Shown here one piece after another: positions 25,300 through 35,010 of a DNA stretch of 64,000 nucleotides; within the stretch, counting starts at the first letter, position 1, and every line of letters begins with the position of its first letter. The position numbers were made by a program, and so were the translations under genes. The DNA comes from Sphaerotilus montanus (GTDB lineage Bacteria > Pseudomonadota > Gammaproteobacteria > Burkholderiales > Burkholderiaceae_C), in NCBI RefSeq assembly GCF_013410775.1, contig NZ_JACCFH010000001.1, positions 3,968,001 through 4,032,000 of the forward strand, given 5' to 3'. The notes under the pieces were generated by a model. The model was not told the origin of the DNA. It worked only from the letters and a program-made list of their open reading frames with translations, and ran no database searches.

Positions 25300-27164
25300 G
25301 CGCCGATCTGTCGAACAACGCCCCCCGCTACAGCCTGGGCATCGACCTGGGCACCACCCACTGCGCGCTGGCCTGGGTCGATTTGGCCGCCTGCGATGGT
25401 GACCAGACCGTCCACGGCATCCTCTCGGTGCCGCAGGTGACCGCGCCCGGCACGGTCGAGTCGCGCGACCTGCTGCCGTCCTTCCTCTACCTGCCGCATG
25501 CCGACGAACTCGCCGCGGGCGACCTCAGCCTGCCGTGGGGCCAGGAGCAGGGCGGCTCGGTCGGCACCATGGCCCGCCAGCGCGGCGCGACGACGCCGAT
25601 CCGCCTCGTCTCCAGCGCCAAGAGCTGGCTCTGCCACCCCGGCGTGGACCGCCGCGGCCCGATCCTGCCCGCCGATGCGCCGGCCGAGATCGCCCGTGTC
25701 TCGCCGCTGGAGGCGTCGCGGCGCTATCTGGCGCACCTGCGCGAAGCCTGGAACCACGCCCATCCCGAGGCGCCGTTCCACGAACAGACCGTCACCGTGA
25801 CGATCCCCGCGTCGTTCGACCCCGCCGCCCGCGAGCTGACCGCCGAGGCCGCCCGCGAGGCCGGCTACGGCGCGGTGACGCTGCTGGAGGAGCCGCAATC
25901 GGCGCTCTACAGCTGGATCCAGACCAGCCAGGGCGCGTGGCGCAAGGCGGTGAAACCGGGCGACGTGATCCTGGTGGTGGACGTCGGCGGCGGCACGAGC
26001 GACTTCTCGCTGATGGCGGTGCTGGAGCGCGAGGGCAACCTCGAACTCACCCGCGTGGCGGTCGGCGACCACATCCTGCTCGGCGGCGACAACATGGACC
26101 TGGCGCTGGCGCACACCGTCGCGCGCAAGCTCGCCGCGGAGGGCAAGTCGCTCGACGCCTGGCAGATGCGCGCCCTGACGCTGGCCTGCCGCGCCGCCAA
26201 GGAAGTGCTGCTGTCGGACCCGGACGCGCCCGCGCAGCCGCTGGTCGTGCCCAGCCGCGGCTCGAAGCTGATCGGCGGCACGATCCGTACCGAGCTGACC
26301 CGCGCCGAGGTCAGCGCCATCATCCTGGAAGGCTTCTTCCCGCAGGTGCCCGCCTCGGCCCGCCCGGTGCAGAAGCCGCGCATCGGCCTGACGCAGCTCG
26401 GTCTGCCGTATGCGCAGGACGCCGCGATCAGCCGCCACCTCGCCGCCTTCCTCGCCCGGCAGGTCGGCGCGCTGGCCGAGCTGGAAGGCCTCGCCGTCCG
26501 TCAGCCCGAGGACGCCAGCTTCCTGCACCCGACCGCGGTGCTGTTCAACGGCGGCGTCTTCCGCGCCGGCCCGCTCGCGCAGCGCACGCTGGACACGCTC
26601 AACGCCTGGCTCGCCGAGGACGGCGCCCCGGCGGCGCGGCAGCTCGACGGCGCCGATCTCGATCTGGCGGTGGCGCGGGGTGCGGCGTATTACGGCCACG
26701 TCCGCAGTGGCCGCGGCGTGCGCATCCGGGGCGGTACGGCGCAGGCGTATTACGTCGCGGTCGAGTCGTCGATGCCGGCGGTGCCCGGCTTCGAGGCACC
26801 GATGCAGGCGCTCTGCGTCGCGCCCTTCGGCATGGAGGAGGGCAGCGATGTCGCGATCGACGCGCAGCCGTTCGGGCTGGTCGTGGGGGCGCCGGTGCAG
26901 TTCCGCTTCCTCGGCTCGTCGGTGCGCCGGCAGGACGTGGCCGGCACGCTGCTCGACTTCTGGTCGCCGGACGAGCTGCACGACGTCGGCGACATCCAGG
27001 CCACGCTGCCCGCCCAGGGCCGCACGCCGGGCGAGGTTGTCGCCGTGACCCTGCACGCGGGCGTCACCGAGGCCGGCACGCTCGAACTCGCCGCCGTGCC
27101 GGTGGGCGGCACCGAGCGCTGGAAGGTCGAGTTCGACATGCGCGGCCAGTCCTCGGCGGCTTGA
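25296..27164 (+). CDS. Hsp70-family protein (HscC/YegD-like), first of pair
   Basis: The 622-residue protein has an Hsp70 ATPase domain: phosphate-1 loop SLGIDLGTTHCALAWV (about residues 13-28), VTVTIPASFDPAARELTAEA, connect region LLEEPQSALYSW, phosphate-2 loop VVDVGGGTSDFSL (about 227-239), and HILLGGDNMDLALA. The segment after residue 420 replaces the usual substrate-binding domain and is shorter. The GTG start (25296) overlaps the DUF2760 stop by 4 bp; no ATG fits as well. The gene lies 10 bp before a second Hsp70-like gene. Such triads occur in beta- and gamma-proteobacteria; clients are unknown. Confidence 0.92.
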   Translation: MSADLSNNAPRYSLGIDLGTTHCALAWVDLAACDGDQTVHGILSVPQVTAPGTVESRDLLPSFLYLPHADELAAGDLSLPWGQEQGGSVGTMARQRGATTPIRLVSSAKSWLCHPGVDRRGPILPADAPAEIARVSPLEASRRYLAHLREAWNHAHPEAPFHEQTVTVTIPASFDPAARELTAEAAREAGYGAVTLLEEPQSALYSWIQTSQGAWRKAVKPGDVILVVDVGGGTSDFSLMAVLEREGNLELTRVAVGDHILLGGDNMDLALAHTVARKLAAEGKSLDAWQMRALTLACRAAKEVLLSDPDAPAQPLVVPSRGSKLIGGTIRTELTRAEVSAIILEGFFPQVPASARPVQKPRIGLTQLGLPYAQDAAISRHLAAFLARQVGALAELEGLAVRQPEDASFLHPTAVLFNGGVFRAGPLAQRTLDTLNAWLAEDGAPAARQLDGADLDLAVARGAAYYGHVRSGRGVRIRGGTAQAYYVAVESSMPAVPGFEAPMQALCVAPFGMEEGSDVAIDAQPFGLVVGAPVQFRFLGSSVRRQDVAGTLLDFWSPDELHDVGDIQATLPAQGRTPGEVVAVTLHAGVTEAGTLELAAVPVGGTERWKVEFDMRGQSSAA

Positions 27165-27174
27165 TGTCGAGGTG

Positions 27175-29988
27175 ATGGCAGTTTCCGGGCCGTTCCTCGT
27201 CGGCATCGACCTGGGCACCACGCACACCGTGGTCGCCAGCGCCCGCGCGGGTGGCGCCGAGATCACGCTGTTCGAGATCCCCCAGTGGACGGGCCCCGGC
27301 GAGTGGTTCGCCCGCCCGCTGCTGCCCTCGGTCCGCTTCCACCCGCTCGACGAGGCGCCCTTCGTCGGCCACCACGCCCGCCAGATGGGGGCGCAGGTGC
27401 CCGGCCGCCTCGTCAGCAGCGCCAAGAGCTGGCTCTCGCACCCCAGCGCCGACCGCCTCGCGCCCATCCTCCCCTGGGGCGCAGACGACAGCGTCGCCAA
27501 GGTCTCGCCGGTCGAGGCCAGCGCGTCCTACCTCGCCCACGTCCGCACGGCCTGGGACCACGCCCATCCCGACGCCCCGCTCGACGCGCAGACCGTCGTG
27601 CTCACCGTGCCTGCGTCCTTCGACGAGGCGGCGCGGGCGCTGACGCTGCAGGCCGCGCGGCTGGCGGGCTTGCCGACGCTGACGCTGGTGGAGGAGCCGC
27701 AGGCCGCCTTCCAGGACTGGCTGTTCCGCCACCGCGAGACGCTGGCCACGGCGCTGGACGGCGTTCGGCGCGTGCTGGTGTGCGATGTGGGTGGCGGGAC
27801 GACCGACTTCTCGCTGATCGACGTCGGCGCGCCGGACCAGCCCGGCGGCCTGCCGACGTTGCGCCGCAGCGCCGTCGGCCAGCACCTGATGCTCGGCGGC
27901 GACAACATGGACCTGGCGCTGGCGCACCTTGTCGAGCGGCGGCTGGCCGAGGCGGCGGGCGGGGCAACGTCGGGTGGCAAGGCGACACCGCTGTCGAGCG
28001 CGCGGCTGTCGCAGCTCATCGCCCGGTGCCGCGTCGCCAAGGAGCAGTTGCTCGCCGCGGACGCGCCGGAGCGCGTGACGGTGACGCTGCTCGGCGGCGG
28101 CTCGCGGCTGATCGGCAAGGCGCAATCGGTCGACCTGTCGCGCGATGAGGTGCGGGCACTTCTGGTCGATGGCTTCTTTCCGCGGGTCGGGCTGCACGAG
28201 ACGGCGCGGCGGGCGCGTGGCGGCTTGGTCGAGTTCGGCCTGCCCTACGCGAGCGACGCGGCCATCACGCGCCAGCTCGCCAGCTTCCTGCAGCAGCACC
28301 TGGCGCCGGACGCCGAACGCCCGGACACTGCGCTGCCGGACACCGTACTGCTCAACGGCGGCGTCTTCCGCGCCGACGCACTGGCCGAGCGGCTGCTGCA
28401 GACGCTGGCCGACTGGCGCGGCGGCGTGGCGCCACGGCTGCTGCACAACGACAACCCGGACGTGGCAGTCGCCCGCGGCGCGGTGGCGCACGCGCTGGCG
28501 CGGCAGGGCAGGGCGCCGCGCATCGGCGGTGGGGCGGCGCGCAGCGTGTTCCTGCTGCTCGACGAGGCCATGCCCGACGAGGCCGGCCCCATCCGCGCCG
28601 TCTGCCTGCTGCCCCGCGGCAGCGAGCCGGGCCGCACGCTGGCGCTGGCCGAGCGCACCTTTGCGCTGCGCCTGGGCCAGCCTGTGCGCTTCCACCTCGC
28701 GACCTCGACCACCGACATCGGCGCGCCCCCCGCCGCCGGCGAGGTCTGCACGCTCGACGCCGACACGCTGCACACCCTGCCGCCCATCGCCACCGTCATC
28801 CCCCCGACCGCCGCCACCGCGGGCCGCCGCGACCTGCCCGTCCGGCTGGAAGCCACGCTCGCCGAGGTCGGCACGCTCGACGTGCGCTGCGTCAGCGTCG
28901 ATGACCCGGCGCAGCACTGGCAGCTCGAATTCCAGCTCCGTCCCGCCGCCGGTGCGGCCGGCGATGCGCCGGTGCTCGCCTCGGTGCAGACGGACGCGCA
29001 GATCGCCCCGCGCCTGCCCGAGGCGATCGCGCTGCTCGACCGCGTCTTCGGTGCCAAGACGCAGAAGCTCGCGTCCAAGGACATCAAGGGCTTGCGCGTG
29101 CAGCTCGAACACCTGCTCGGCCACCGCGACCGCTGGTCCCGCCCGCTGGCGCGCCGGCTGTTCGACGTGCTGTGGCAGCGCGCCCGCGGTCGCCGACGCT
29201 CCGCCGACCACGAGCGGTTGTGGTTGAACCTGGCGGGCTGGTGCCTGCGGCCCGGTTTCGGCGATCCGCTGGATGCTTGGCGGGTGGAGCAGGTCTGGAC
29301 GATCTTCGACGCCGGCGCAGAACACCGCGCCGATCCGCAGGTCGCCGCGCAATGGTGGACGCTGTGGCGGCGCGTGGCGGGTGGCCTGCCCGAGGCGGCG
29401 CAGCTGCGGCTGCTCGACGACTTCGGCTACAACCTGCAGGCTGCGGAACACCCCGGCGCGCCGCTGCCCCCGAAGCCGCCGGGCCTCGTCAAGGGCGGCC
29501 ACGACGACATGGTCCGCCTGGGCGCCGCGCTGGAGCGCATCCCGCCCGAGCACAAGGCCGAGGTCGGCGACTGGCTGCTGCAACCTTTCACCACGGATGG
29601 CGCGGTCATCGCGAACGCCACGCCCGAGCGCGACGAGCTGCGCCTGTGGGCGGTCGGCCGGCTTGGGGCGCGCCAGCCCTTCCACGGCAGCGCGCACGGC
29701 GTGGTGTCGGCGGAGGTCGCGGCGCGCTGGATCGACACGCTGCTCGCGCTCGACTGGAAACGCCGCCGCATGGCCGCCTTCGCCGCGGCGCAACTGGCCC
29801 GCATGACCGGCGACCGCGTGCGCGACCTCGATCCCGACCGCCGCACCCAGGTGCTGGCACGGCTGGCCGCCTGCGGCGCGGCGCCGAGCTGGTCGGCGAT
29901 GGTGCGCGAGGTGGTGCAGCTCGACGCGGCGGACGAGCAGGCGCTGTTCGGGGAGTCGCTGCCGGTGGGGCTGGTGCTGGTCGAATAA
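27175..29988 (+). CDS. Large Hsp70-family protein with DUF3731-type C-terminus, second of pair
   Basis: The 937-residue protein begins with an Hsp70 ATPase domain (FLVGIDLGTTHTVVASA at residues 8-24; VLTVPASFDEAARALTLQA; LVEEPQAAFQDWLF; VCDVGGGTTDFSLIDVG; HLMLGGDNMDLALAHLVE). From about residue 600 it continues into a long helical domain (VFGAKTQKLASKDIKGLRVQLEHLLG..., RRLFDVLWQRARGRR..., WLNLAGWCLRPGFGDPLD) of the DUF3731 type. It is 50% longer than DnaK. Pairing with a shorter Hsp70 and DUF2760 suggests one chaperone complex with two unequal ATPases. The ATG at 27175 follows the previous stop by 10 bp. A strong terminator closes the operon at 30065. Confidence 0.9.
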   Translation: MAVSGPFLVGIDLGTTHTVVASARAGGAEITLFEIPQWTGPGEWFARPLLPSVRFHPLDEAPFVGHHARQMGAQVPGRLVSSAKSWLSHPSADRLAPILPWGADDSVAKVSPVEASASYLAHVRTAWDHAHPDAPLDAQTVVLTVPASFDEAARALTLQAARLAGLPTLTLVEEPQAAFQDWLFRHRETLATALDGVRRVLVCDVGGGTTDFSLIDVGAPDQPGGLPTLRRSAVGQHLMLGGDNMDLALAHLVERRLAEAAGGATSGGKATPLSSARLSQLIARCRVAKEQLLAADAPERVTVTLLGGGSRLIGKAQSVDLSRDEVRALLVDGFFPRVGLHETARRARGGLVEFGLPYASDAAITRQLASFLQQHLAPDAERPDTALPDTVLLNGGVFRADALAERLLQTLADWRGGVAPRLLHNDNPDVAVARGAVAHALARQGRAPRIGGGAARSVFLLLDEAMPDEAGPIRAVCLLPRGSEPGRTLALAERTFALRLGQPVRFHLATSTTDIGAPPAAGEVCTLDADTLHTLPPIATVIPPTAATAGRRDLPVRLEATLAEVGTLDVRCVSVDDPAQHWQLEFQLRPAAGAAGDAPVLASVQTDAQIAPRLPEAIALLDRVFGAKTQKLASKDIKGLRVQLEHLLGHRDRWSRPLARRLFDVLWQRARGRRRSADHERLWLNLAGWCLRPGFGDPLDAWRVEQVWTIFDAGAEHRADPQVAAQWWTLWRRVAGGLPEAAQLRLLDDFGYNLQAAEHPGAPLPPKPPGLVKGGHDDMVRLGAALERIPPEHKAEVGDWLLQPFTTDGAVIANATPERDELRLWAVGRLGARQPFHGSAHGVVSAEVAARWIDTLLALDWKRRRMAAFAAAQLARMTGDRVRDLDPDRRTQVLARLAACGAAPSWSAMVREVVQLDAADEQALFGESLPVGLVLVE

Positions 29989-30064
29989 GGCGCCGGACAC
30001 TTTCCGGGCTTGCGGATAGGCGGGGCTCGCGGTAATTACTGGTACTTGGTGAATATTTGCCTTG

Positions 30065-30093
30065 GCGGCGTGGAGAAATTCACGCCGCTTTTT
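30065..30093 (+). terminator. Intrinsic terminator of the DUF2760-Hsp70-Hsp70 operon
   Basis: GCGGCGTG (30065-30072), an 8-nt loop, and CACGCCGC (30081-30088) form a perfect 8-bp stem followed at once by TTTTTC (30089-30094). It lies 76 bp after the second Hsp70 stop. This is the clearest Rho-independent terminator in the window. Confidence 0.9.
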
Positions 30094-30190
30094 CATTTCT
30101 GGTGAATTGTGTGACGTAGTGGGCAGTTGAGGCAGTGTGGCGTCTAGACTGAGTTGTTGCAGATTTTTGAGTTATTTTTAGGGGAAAGTA

Positions 30191-30247
30191 ATGCGGCAAG
30201 CAGAGCAAAAAATTCAATGGCGACAAGTGATTGAGGTAATCTTGTAG
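30191..30247 (+). pseudogene. Possible 18-codon remnant resembling the start of an IS66-type TnpA
   Basis: An ATG preceded by a GGGGAAAG ribosome-binding site opens an 18-codon frame reading MRQAEQKIQWRQVIEVIL and then stops. The N-terminus resembles small IS66-type accessory proteins, which commonly begin with an EQ-x-x-x-W-x-x-x-I pattern. It may be the broken edge of a lost mobile element, or a leader peptide, or chance. Confidence is low because the match is short. Confidence 0.25.
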
Positions 30248-30333
30248 ATTGAACTAAATGTCAACTGCCACTGCAAAATCCCTTCTGGGCGACGCAGTAT
30301 GCCAACCATAATCGTTACACAAGGAAGACCAAC

Positions 30334-30624
30334 GTGAACTCTAAGTACCTGCTCCTGATCGCACTTCTTATTTCTGGATGCGGGGGCTCCAACACAGCTT
30401 CTATTGATCAAGAAAATTTGTGCACCTATTCAACGGACGAGCAAGCAAAGCAGTGCAAGTCTGGCCAACTTTCATTCTTTCGCCCTGCGACGTTCGGCAA
30501 TGAACAATTGCCACTCATGGCCGCTGCGGCATACTGCGACTTCACTCACCAGGTCATTCACACGAACGGCGGGGTAGTATGTGTCTTCACTACCAAACGC
30601 CTGCACTTGCTCGCGCAGAAATAA
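30334..30624 (+). CDS. Small predicted lipoprotein, no recognised family
   Basis: The 96-residue protein starts at a GTG with a good ribosome-binding site (AAGGAAG at about 30320). It has a short basic start and a hydrophobic stretch ending in a lipobox, LLLIALLISGCGGS, so Cys16 should be lipidated after signal peptidase II cleavage. Four more cysteines follow in the mature part (CTYS, QCKSG, YCDF, VVCVF), enough for two disulfides in the periplasm. No known domain is seen. Codon use and GC (near 50%) differ sharply from the neighbours, and the gene lies between a terminator and an attC-like end, so it is probably acquired. Confidence 0.7.
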   Translation: MNSKYLLLIALLISGCGGSNTASIDQENLCTYSTDEQAKQCKSGQLSFFRPATFGNEQLPLMAAAAYCDFTHQVIHTNGGVVCVFTTKRLHLLAQK

Positions 30625-30628
30625 GTGC

Positions 30629-30696
30629 CGCTAATCAATCCATCCACCGGACCTGCGCAAAAAAACCGCGCATTCTGGTGATTTAAAACGTTAGAC
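30629..30696. other. attC-like imperfect inverted repeat
   Basis: The gap after the lipoprotein gene ends in GTTAGAC (30690-30696), which fits the GTTRRRY core of integron attC sites. The two arms, CTAATCAATCCATCCACCGG (30631 on) and the complement of CTGGTGATTTAAAACGTTAG, can pair imperfectly around a GCGC/GCGC stem with an A-rich loop. The left core does not match RYYYAAC exactly. It could be a diverged cassette end or a chance stem-loop. Confidence 0.3.
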
Positions 30697-30707
30697 AACT
30701 CATAGCT

Positions 30708-31325
30708 ATGCGTTTGGACGGAACAATAAAATCCTGGAACGATGAACGCGGATTCGGCTTCATCGAGCCCACCCAAGGCGGGCAGGAAATCTTCGTGCAC
30801 ATCAAGGCGTTCAGCGGACTGCGCGAGCGACCCCAACCCGGTCAACGGGTCAGCTTTGAAGTCGAACAGGGTCAGCAAGGCAAGCCGCGAGCGATCAACG
30901 CCGGTTTGGTCGGCAGCAAGCGAACGCCCCCGCCACCAGCCCGTCAGAACAGCGTTGCGCAACGGGGCAAAGCCACCCTGTTTGTCATCCCTGTCTTCGG
31001 CCTCGTTTTGCTGCTCGGCTATGTCCTGGGGCACCCGCCGCGCTGGCTGCTGTGGGCCTATCTGGGCGTCAGTGCCATCACGTTTCTTGCCTACGCCTCG
31101 GACAAATCAGCCGCCAAAAATGGTGCTTGGCGAACCCCCGAGCAAACGCTTCATATGCTGGCACTCTTCTGCGGCTGGCCTGGTGCGCTGCTCGCCCAGC
31201 AATTTCTCAGGCACAAGTCTGCAAAGCAAGAATTTCGCTCGGTTTTTTGGACCACAGTGGTGCTGAACGTGCTGGGGTTCGTGTATCTGGCCAGCCCCTA
31301 TGCGCAGCAACTCAGCAGAGTTTGA
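30708..31325 (+). CDS. Cold-shock domain fused to DUF1294 membrane domain
   Basis: The 205-residue protein starts with a complete cold-shock (OB-fold) domain, residues 1-70, with both nucleic-acid motifs: GTIKSWNDERGFGFIEP (RNP1-like) and EIFVHIKAF (RNP2-like). After a Pro-rich linker come hydrophobic segments (LFVIPVFGLVLLLGYVLG, LLWAYLGVSAITFLAYASDK) and the DUF1294 signature WRTPEQTLHMLALFCGWPGALLAQQFLRHKSAKQEF. The cold-shock part should bind RNA or single-stranded DNA on the cytoplasmic face of the inner membrane. The fusion is well known in proteobacteria, but its role is not. The gene sits 11 bp after an attC-like end, in the same lower-GC patch. Confidence 0.93.
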   Translation: MRLDGTIKSWNDERGFGFIEPTQGGQEIFVHIKAFSGLRERPQPGQRVSFEVEQGQQGKPRAINAGLVGSKRTPPPPARQNSVAQRGKATLFVIPVFGLVLLLGYVLGHPPRWLLWAYLGVSAITFLAYASDKSAAKNGAWRTPEQTLHMLALFCGWPGALLAQQFLRHKSAKQEFRSVFWTTVVLNVLGFVYLASPYAQQLSRV

Positions 31326-31397
31326 GCGAATGGGGTCGTCGTCCAACTGAGCGGCCAGGCGGGCGCGGTGTGTGCTGCAGGTGGCCACGCTCCGGTG

Positions 31398-34300
31398 TCA
31401 CTCAGAGATCAGCACCACCACTGACTGCCCCGCCCGCACCGAACTCCCTTCCCCGCAATTGACGGCCAGCACCACGCCGCCCACCGGCGCCACGACCGCA
31501 AACTCCATCTTCATGCTCTCGATCACGACCAGCGTGTCGCCGGCCCGCACCACTGCGCCGGGCGTGACGAGCACCTTCCAGACGCTCCCGGGCACCTGCG
31601 TCGCCACCCGCACCGCCGCGTCCGGCCACGCGTCGTCCGCCCCTTGCGCCGGCGCGCCGTCCGGCTCGGCGACGTAATCGGCCTGGCCCGCCACCTGCCA
31701 GCGGGTGCGCTCCTCGGCGAAGGCCTGGCGCTGCGTGGTGCGGAACGCCTCGATCGACGCGGCCTCGCGGGCCAGGAACGCCTCGTGGTCGCGCAGCGAG
31801 AACGTGCCCGCCTCGGTGCGCAGCCGGTGGCGGCCGACGGGGAAGTCGCGGCGGATCTGCGCCAGCTCGGCCTCGCTCACCGGGTAGAAGCGGATCTGGT
31901 CGAAGAAGCGCAGCAGCCAAGGCTTGCCCACCTCGAAATCGGTCGCGCCATCGCGGGCGTCGTGCCAGCGGTTCCACATCTGCAGCGTGCGGCCGACGAA
32001 CTGGTAACCGCCCGGACCTTCCATCCCGTAGACACACAGGTACGCGCCGCCGATGCCGACCGCGTTCTCCGGCGTCCAGGTGCGCGCCGGGTTGTACTTG
32101 GTGGTCACCAGCCGGTGGCGCGGGTCCAGCGGCGTGGCCACCGGCGCGCCGAGGTAGACATCGCCCAGCCCCAGCACCAGGTAACGCGCCTCGAACACCG
32201 TGCGGAACACGTCGTCGACCGACCCCAGCCCGTTGATGCGCCGGATGAACTCGATGTTGCTCGGGCACCAAGGCGCATCCGGCCGCACCGACTGCTGGTA
32301 CTTCTCGATCGCCAGCCGCGTGCTCGGGTCGTCCCACGACAGCGGCAGCCAGACCGTGCGCGAGGCCACCACCAGCTCGGCGTCGTCGGGCAGCGTGGCG
32401 GCCAGGTCGAGCAGCGTGTCGACCAGCACCGCGCGGTCGAGCTGGCGCGGCTCGAAATGCACCTGCAGCGAGCGGATGCCCGGTGTCAGGTCGACCACGC
32501 CGGGCAGGGCGCGTGCCTGCAAGGCCTGCATCAGCACATGCACCCGCAGCCGTAGCGCGATGTCCAGCACCAGCGGCCCGACTTCGAGCAGCACGTAGCG
32601 GTCGCCCGCCTGCCGGATCACGAGGTCGCCGCGCTGCACCAGCATGGGGCTGTCCGGCACCGCGCATTCCTCGGGCAGCGCCGCGCTGGCGGGCGTGTCC
32701 AGCGTCGCGACGGCCGCGTCCAGCGCCTCGGTGCGCCGCAGCGCGTCGGCGTGCGCGATCGGGACGAAGCGCAGCGTGTCGCCGGGGCGGAGCTGGCCGA
32801 GCTTCCAGCGCTCGCCCGCCACCACCACCGCCGGGCACACGAAGCCGCCCAGGCTCGGGCCGTCCGGGCCGAGGATGACGGGCATGTCGCCGGTGAAGTC
32901 GACCGCGCCGATGGCGTAGGCGTTGTCGTGCAGGTTCGACGGGTGCAGCCCCGCCTCGCCGCCGTCCGGGCGCGCCCAGGTCGGCTTCGGGCCGATGAGG
33001 CGCACGCCGGTGCGGCTGGCGTGGTGGTGGACCTGCCAGTCGGTGGCGTAGAAGGTGGCGATGTCGTCGGCGGTGAAGAAGTCGGGCGCGGCGTGCGGGC
33101 CGTGCAGCACGCCGATGCGCCAGGCGCGGGTCGGCACCGGCTGCACCGTGTCCGGCAGCGGCGTGAAGGTCGGCGCGCCACAGCCGGCCTCGTCCCCCAG
33201 CGGCAGCAGGTCCCCCGCCAGCAGCGTGCGCCCGCCATGACCGCCGAACTGGCCGAGCGTGAAGGTGGCGCGGCTGCCCAGGTAATGCGGCACGTCCAGC
33301 CCGCCGCGCACCGCCAGGTAGCTGCGCACCCCCGTCGCCAGCGCCCCCAGCCGCAGCACCGACCCCGCCGGCACGGCGTGCGCCGCGGCGTGGGTGAGCG
33401 GCTGGCGTGTGCCGTCGGGCGCCTCCAGCGTCGCCGGCATCGGCGCACCGGCCAGCGCGACCACGGCCGCCCGGTGAAAGCGCAGCGTCGGCCCGGACAG
33501 CGTGCATTCGAGCGTGGCCGCCTCCGCCGGGTTGCCCACCAGCCGGTTCGCCAGCCGGTGGCCCAGGTCGTCCATCGGCCCGGACGGCGGCACGCCCACG
33601 TCCCAGTGGCCGAGCCGCCCCGGCCAGTCCTGCACGCTGGTCTGCACGCCCGGCTCCAGCACCTCGACCGCCCGCGGCGCCGGCCGGAAATCCGCCAGCG
33701 TCGCCGTGACCACGCGGCCTTCGGTGAACACCGGCGCGTGGCTGAGGGCGCGCAGGTAGTCGAGGTTGGTGGCGATCCCGCCCAGGCGCGTGTCGGCCAG
33801 CGCCCGCTGCAGCCGCGCCACGGCGTCGGCGCGGTCGGTGCCGGTGGCGATCAGCTTGGCGAGCATCGGGTCGTAGTGCGGGGGCACGTCGGTGCCGCGC
33901 GCCACCCAGCCGTCCACCCGCACGCCCTCCGGCCAGACCACCTCGGTCAGCAGGCCCGCCGACGGCTGGAACTGGCGCGCCGGGTCTTCGGCGTAGAGGC
34001 GCACCTGGATGGCGGCCCCCCGAGGCTCGGGCGCGGCCAGCTCGAAGGCCTCGCCCCGCGCCAGCCGCACCATCCACGCCACGAGGTCGACGCCGGTGAC
34101 CTGCTCGGTGACGCCGTGTTCCACCTGCAGCCGCGTGTTGACCTCCAGGAAGTAGAACGCCCCCGTGTCGGCGTCCAGCACGAACTCCACCGTGCCCGCC
34201 GAGCGGTAGCGCACCGCCCGCGCCAGCCGCACCGCCGCGTCGCAGAGCGCGGCGCGGGTGGCAGTGTCCAGCCCGGGGGCGGGGGTTTCCTCGACCACTT

Positions 34301-35006
34301 TCTGGTGGCGCCGCTGTGCCGAGCAGTCGCGCTCGCCCAGGGCCACCACCTGCCCGCGGCCATCGCCGAAGACCTGCACCTCGATGTGGCGGGCGCGTTC
34401 GACGAACTTTTCCAGGTAGAGGCCGGCGTCCTTGAAATTGGCCTGCGCCAGCCGCTGCACGCCGTCCCAGGCGGAGGCCAGCGCGTCGGCGTCGCGCACC
34501 AGCCGCATCCCGATGCCGCCGCCGCCCGCGGTGCTCTTGAGCATCACGGGGTAGCCGATGCGCGCGGCCGCGGCCTGCGCGCTGGCGAGGTCGGGCAGCA
34601 GGTCGGTGCCGGGCAGCAGCGGCACGCCGTGGGCGGCGGCCAGCGCGCGGGCGGTGTGCTTGAGGCCGAAGGCGCGCATCTGCGCCGCGTCCGGGCCGAT
34701 GAAGGCGATGCCGGCGGCCTCGCAGGCGTCGGCGAAGGCGGGGTTTTCCGAGAGGAAGCCGTAGCCAGGGTGGATGGCGCCCGCGCCGGTGGCCCGCGCG
34801 GCGGCGAGGATCGCGTCGGCGTCGAGGTAGCTCTGCGCGGCCGGGGCGGGGCCGATGCACACCGCCTGGTCGGCCTGGCGGACATGGGCCGCGTCGGCGT
34901 CGGCTTCGGAGTAGACCGCGACGTTGCGCAGGCCGAGCTGGCGCAGCGTGCGCAGGATGCGGCAGGCGATGGCGCCGCGGTTGGCGATCAGGACGGTGTC
35001 GAACAT
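31398..35006 (-). CDS. uca: Urea carboxylase-type biotin enzyme, probably guanidine carboxylase
   Basis: The 1202-residue protein has four parts: biotin carboxylase (1-450; [48 protein letters not shown]), a KipA/AHS2 half (about 455-770), a KipI/AHS1 half (about 800-1010) forming the carboxyltransferase, and a C-terminal biotinyl domain with VIESMKMEF (biotin on Lys1166). Enzymes of this type add ATP-activated bicarbonate to urea or guanidine. The operon is preceded by a guanidine-I riboswitch and includes both DUF1989 partners, the arrangement established for guanidine carboxylase, so guanidine is the likelier substrate. The product carboxyguanidine would go to the DUF1989 pair. It is the last gene of a six-gene operon; the allophanate hydrolase is in the divergent operon. 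Confidence 0.93.
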   Translation of the reverse strand: MFDTVLIANRGAIACRILRTLRQLGLRNVAVYSEADADAAHVRQADQAVCIGPAPAAQSYLDADAILAAARATGAGAIHPGYGFLSENPAFADACEAAGIAFIGPDAAQMRAFGLKHTARALAAAHGVPLLPGTDLLPDLASAQAAAARIGYPVMLKSTAGGGGIGMRLVRDADALASAWDGVQRLAQANFKDAGLYLEKFVERARHIEVQVFGDGRGQVVALGERDCSAQRRHQKVVEETPAPGLDTATRAALCDAAVRLARAVRYRSAGTVEFVLDADTGAFYFLEVNTRLQVEHGVTEQVTGVDLVAWMVRLARGEAFELAAPEPRGAAIQVRLYAEDPARQFQPSAGLLTEVVWPEGVRVDGWVARGTDVPPHYDPMLAKLIATGTDRADAVARLQRALADTRLGGIATNLDYLRALSHAPVFTEGRVVTATLADFRPAPRAVEVLEPGVQTSVQDWPGRLGHWDVGVPPSGPMDDLGHRLANRLVGNPAEAATLECTLSGPTLRFHRAAVVALAGAPMPATLEAPDGTRQPLTHAAAHAVPAGSVLRLGALATGVRSYLAVRGGLDVPHYLGSRATFTLGQFGGHGGRTLLAGDLLPLGDEAGCGAPTFTPLPDTVQPVPTRAWRIGVLHGPHAAPDFFTADDIATFYATDWQVHHHASRTGVRLIGPKPTWARPDGGEAGLHPSNLHDNAYAIGAVDFTGDMPVILGPDGPSLGGFVCPAVVVAGERWKLGQLRPGDTLRFVPIAHADALRRTEALDAAVATLDTPASAALPEECAVPDSPMLVQRGDLVIRQAGDRYVLLEVGPLVLDIALRLRVHVLMQALQARALPGVVDLTPGIRSLQVHFEPRQLDRAVLVDTLLDLAATLPDDAELVVASRTVWLPLSWDDPSTRLAIEKYQQSVRPDAPWCPSNIEFIRRINGLGSVDDVFRTVFEARYLVLGLGDVYLGAPVATPLDPRHRLVTTKYNPARTWTPENAVGIGGAYLCVYGMEGPGGYQFVGRTLQMWNRWHDARDGATDFEVGKPWLLRFFDQIRFYPVSEAELAQIRRDFPVGRHRLRTEAGTFSLRDHEAFLAREAASIEAFRTTQRQAFAEERTRWQVAGQADYVAEPDGAPAQGADDAWPDAAVRVATQVPGSVWKVLVTPGAVVRAGDTLVVIESMKMEFAVVAPVGGVVLAVNCGEGSSVRAGQSVVVLISE

Positions 35007-35010
35007 CGGG

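Larger units (their letters stand above)
29989..30333. other. 345-bp AT-richer intergenic stretch
   Basis: Between the second Hsp70 gene and the lipoprotein gene the composition falls well below the roughly 70% GC of the flanks. It holds the terminator at 30065-30093 and a possible 18-codon remnant at 30191-30247, and a leader before the GTG at 30334 with an AAGGAAG ribosome-binding site. Nothing else is recognisable. The base composition suggests transferred DNA. Confidence 0.6.

Noticed and set aside
24774-27500. A 908-codon open frame on the minus strand opposite the DUF2760 and Hsp70 genes
   Set aside because: Its translation is low-complexity (Arg/Ala/Gly/His-rich), it has no motifs, and it mirrors strongly conserved Hsp70 codons; it is a high-GC antisense artefact. 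The same applies to other long antisense frames, e.g. opposite uca, otnK and eutB.
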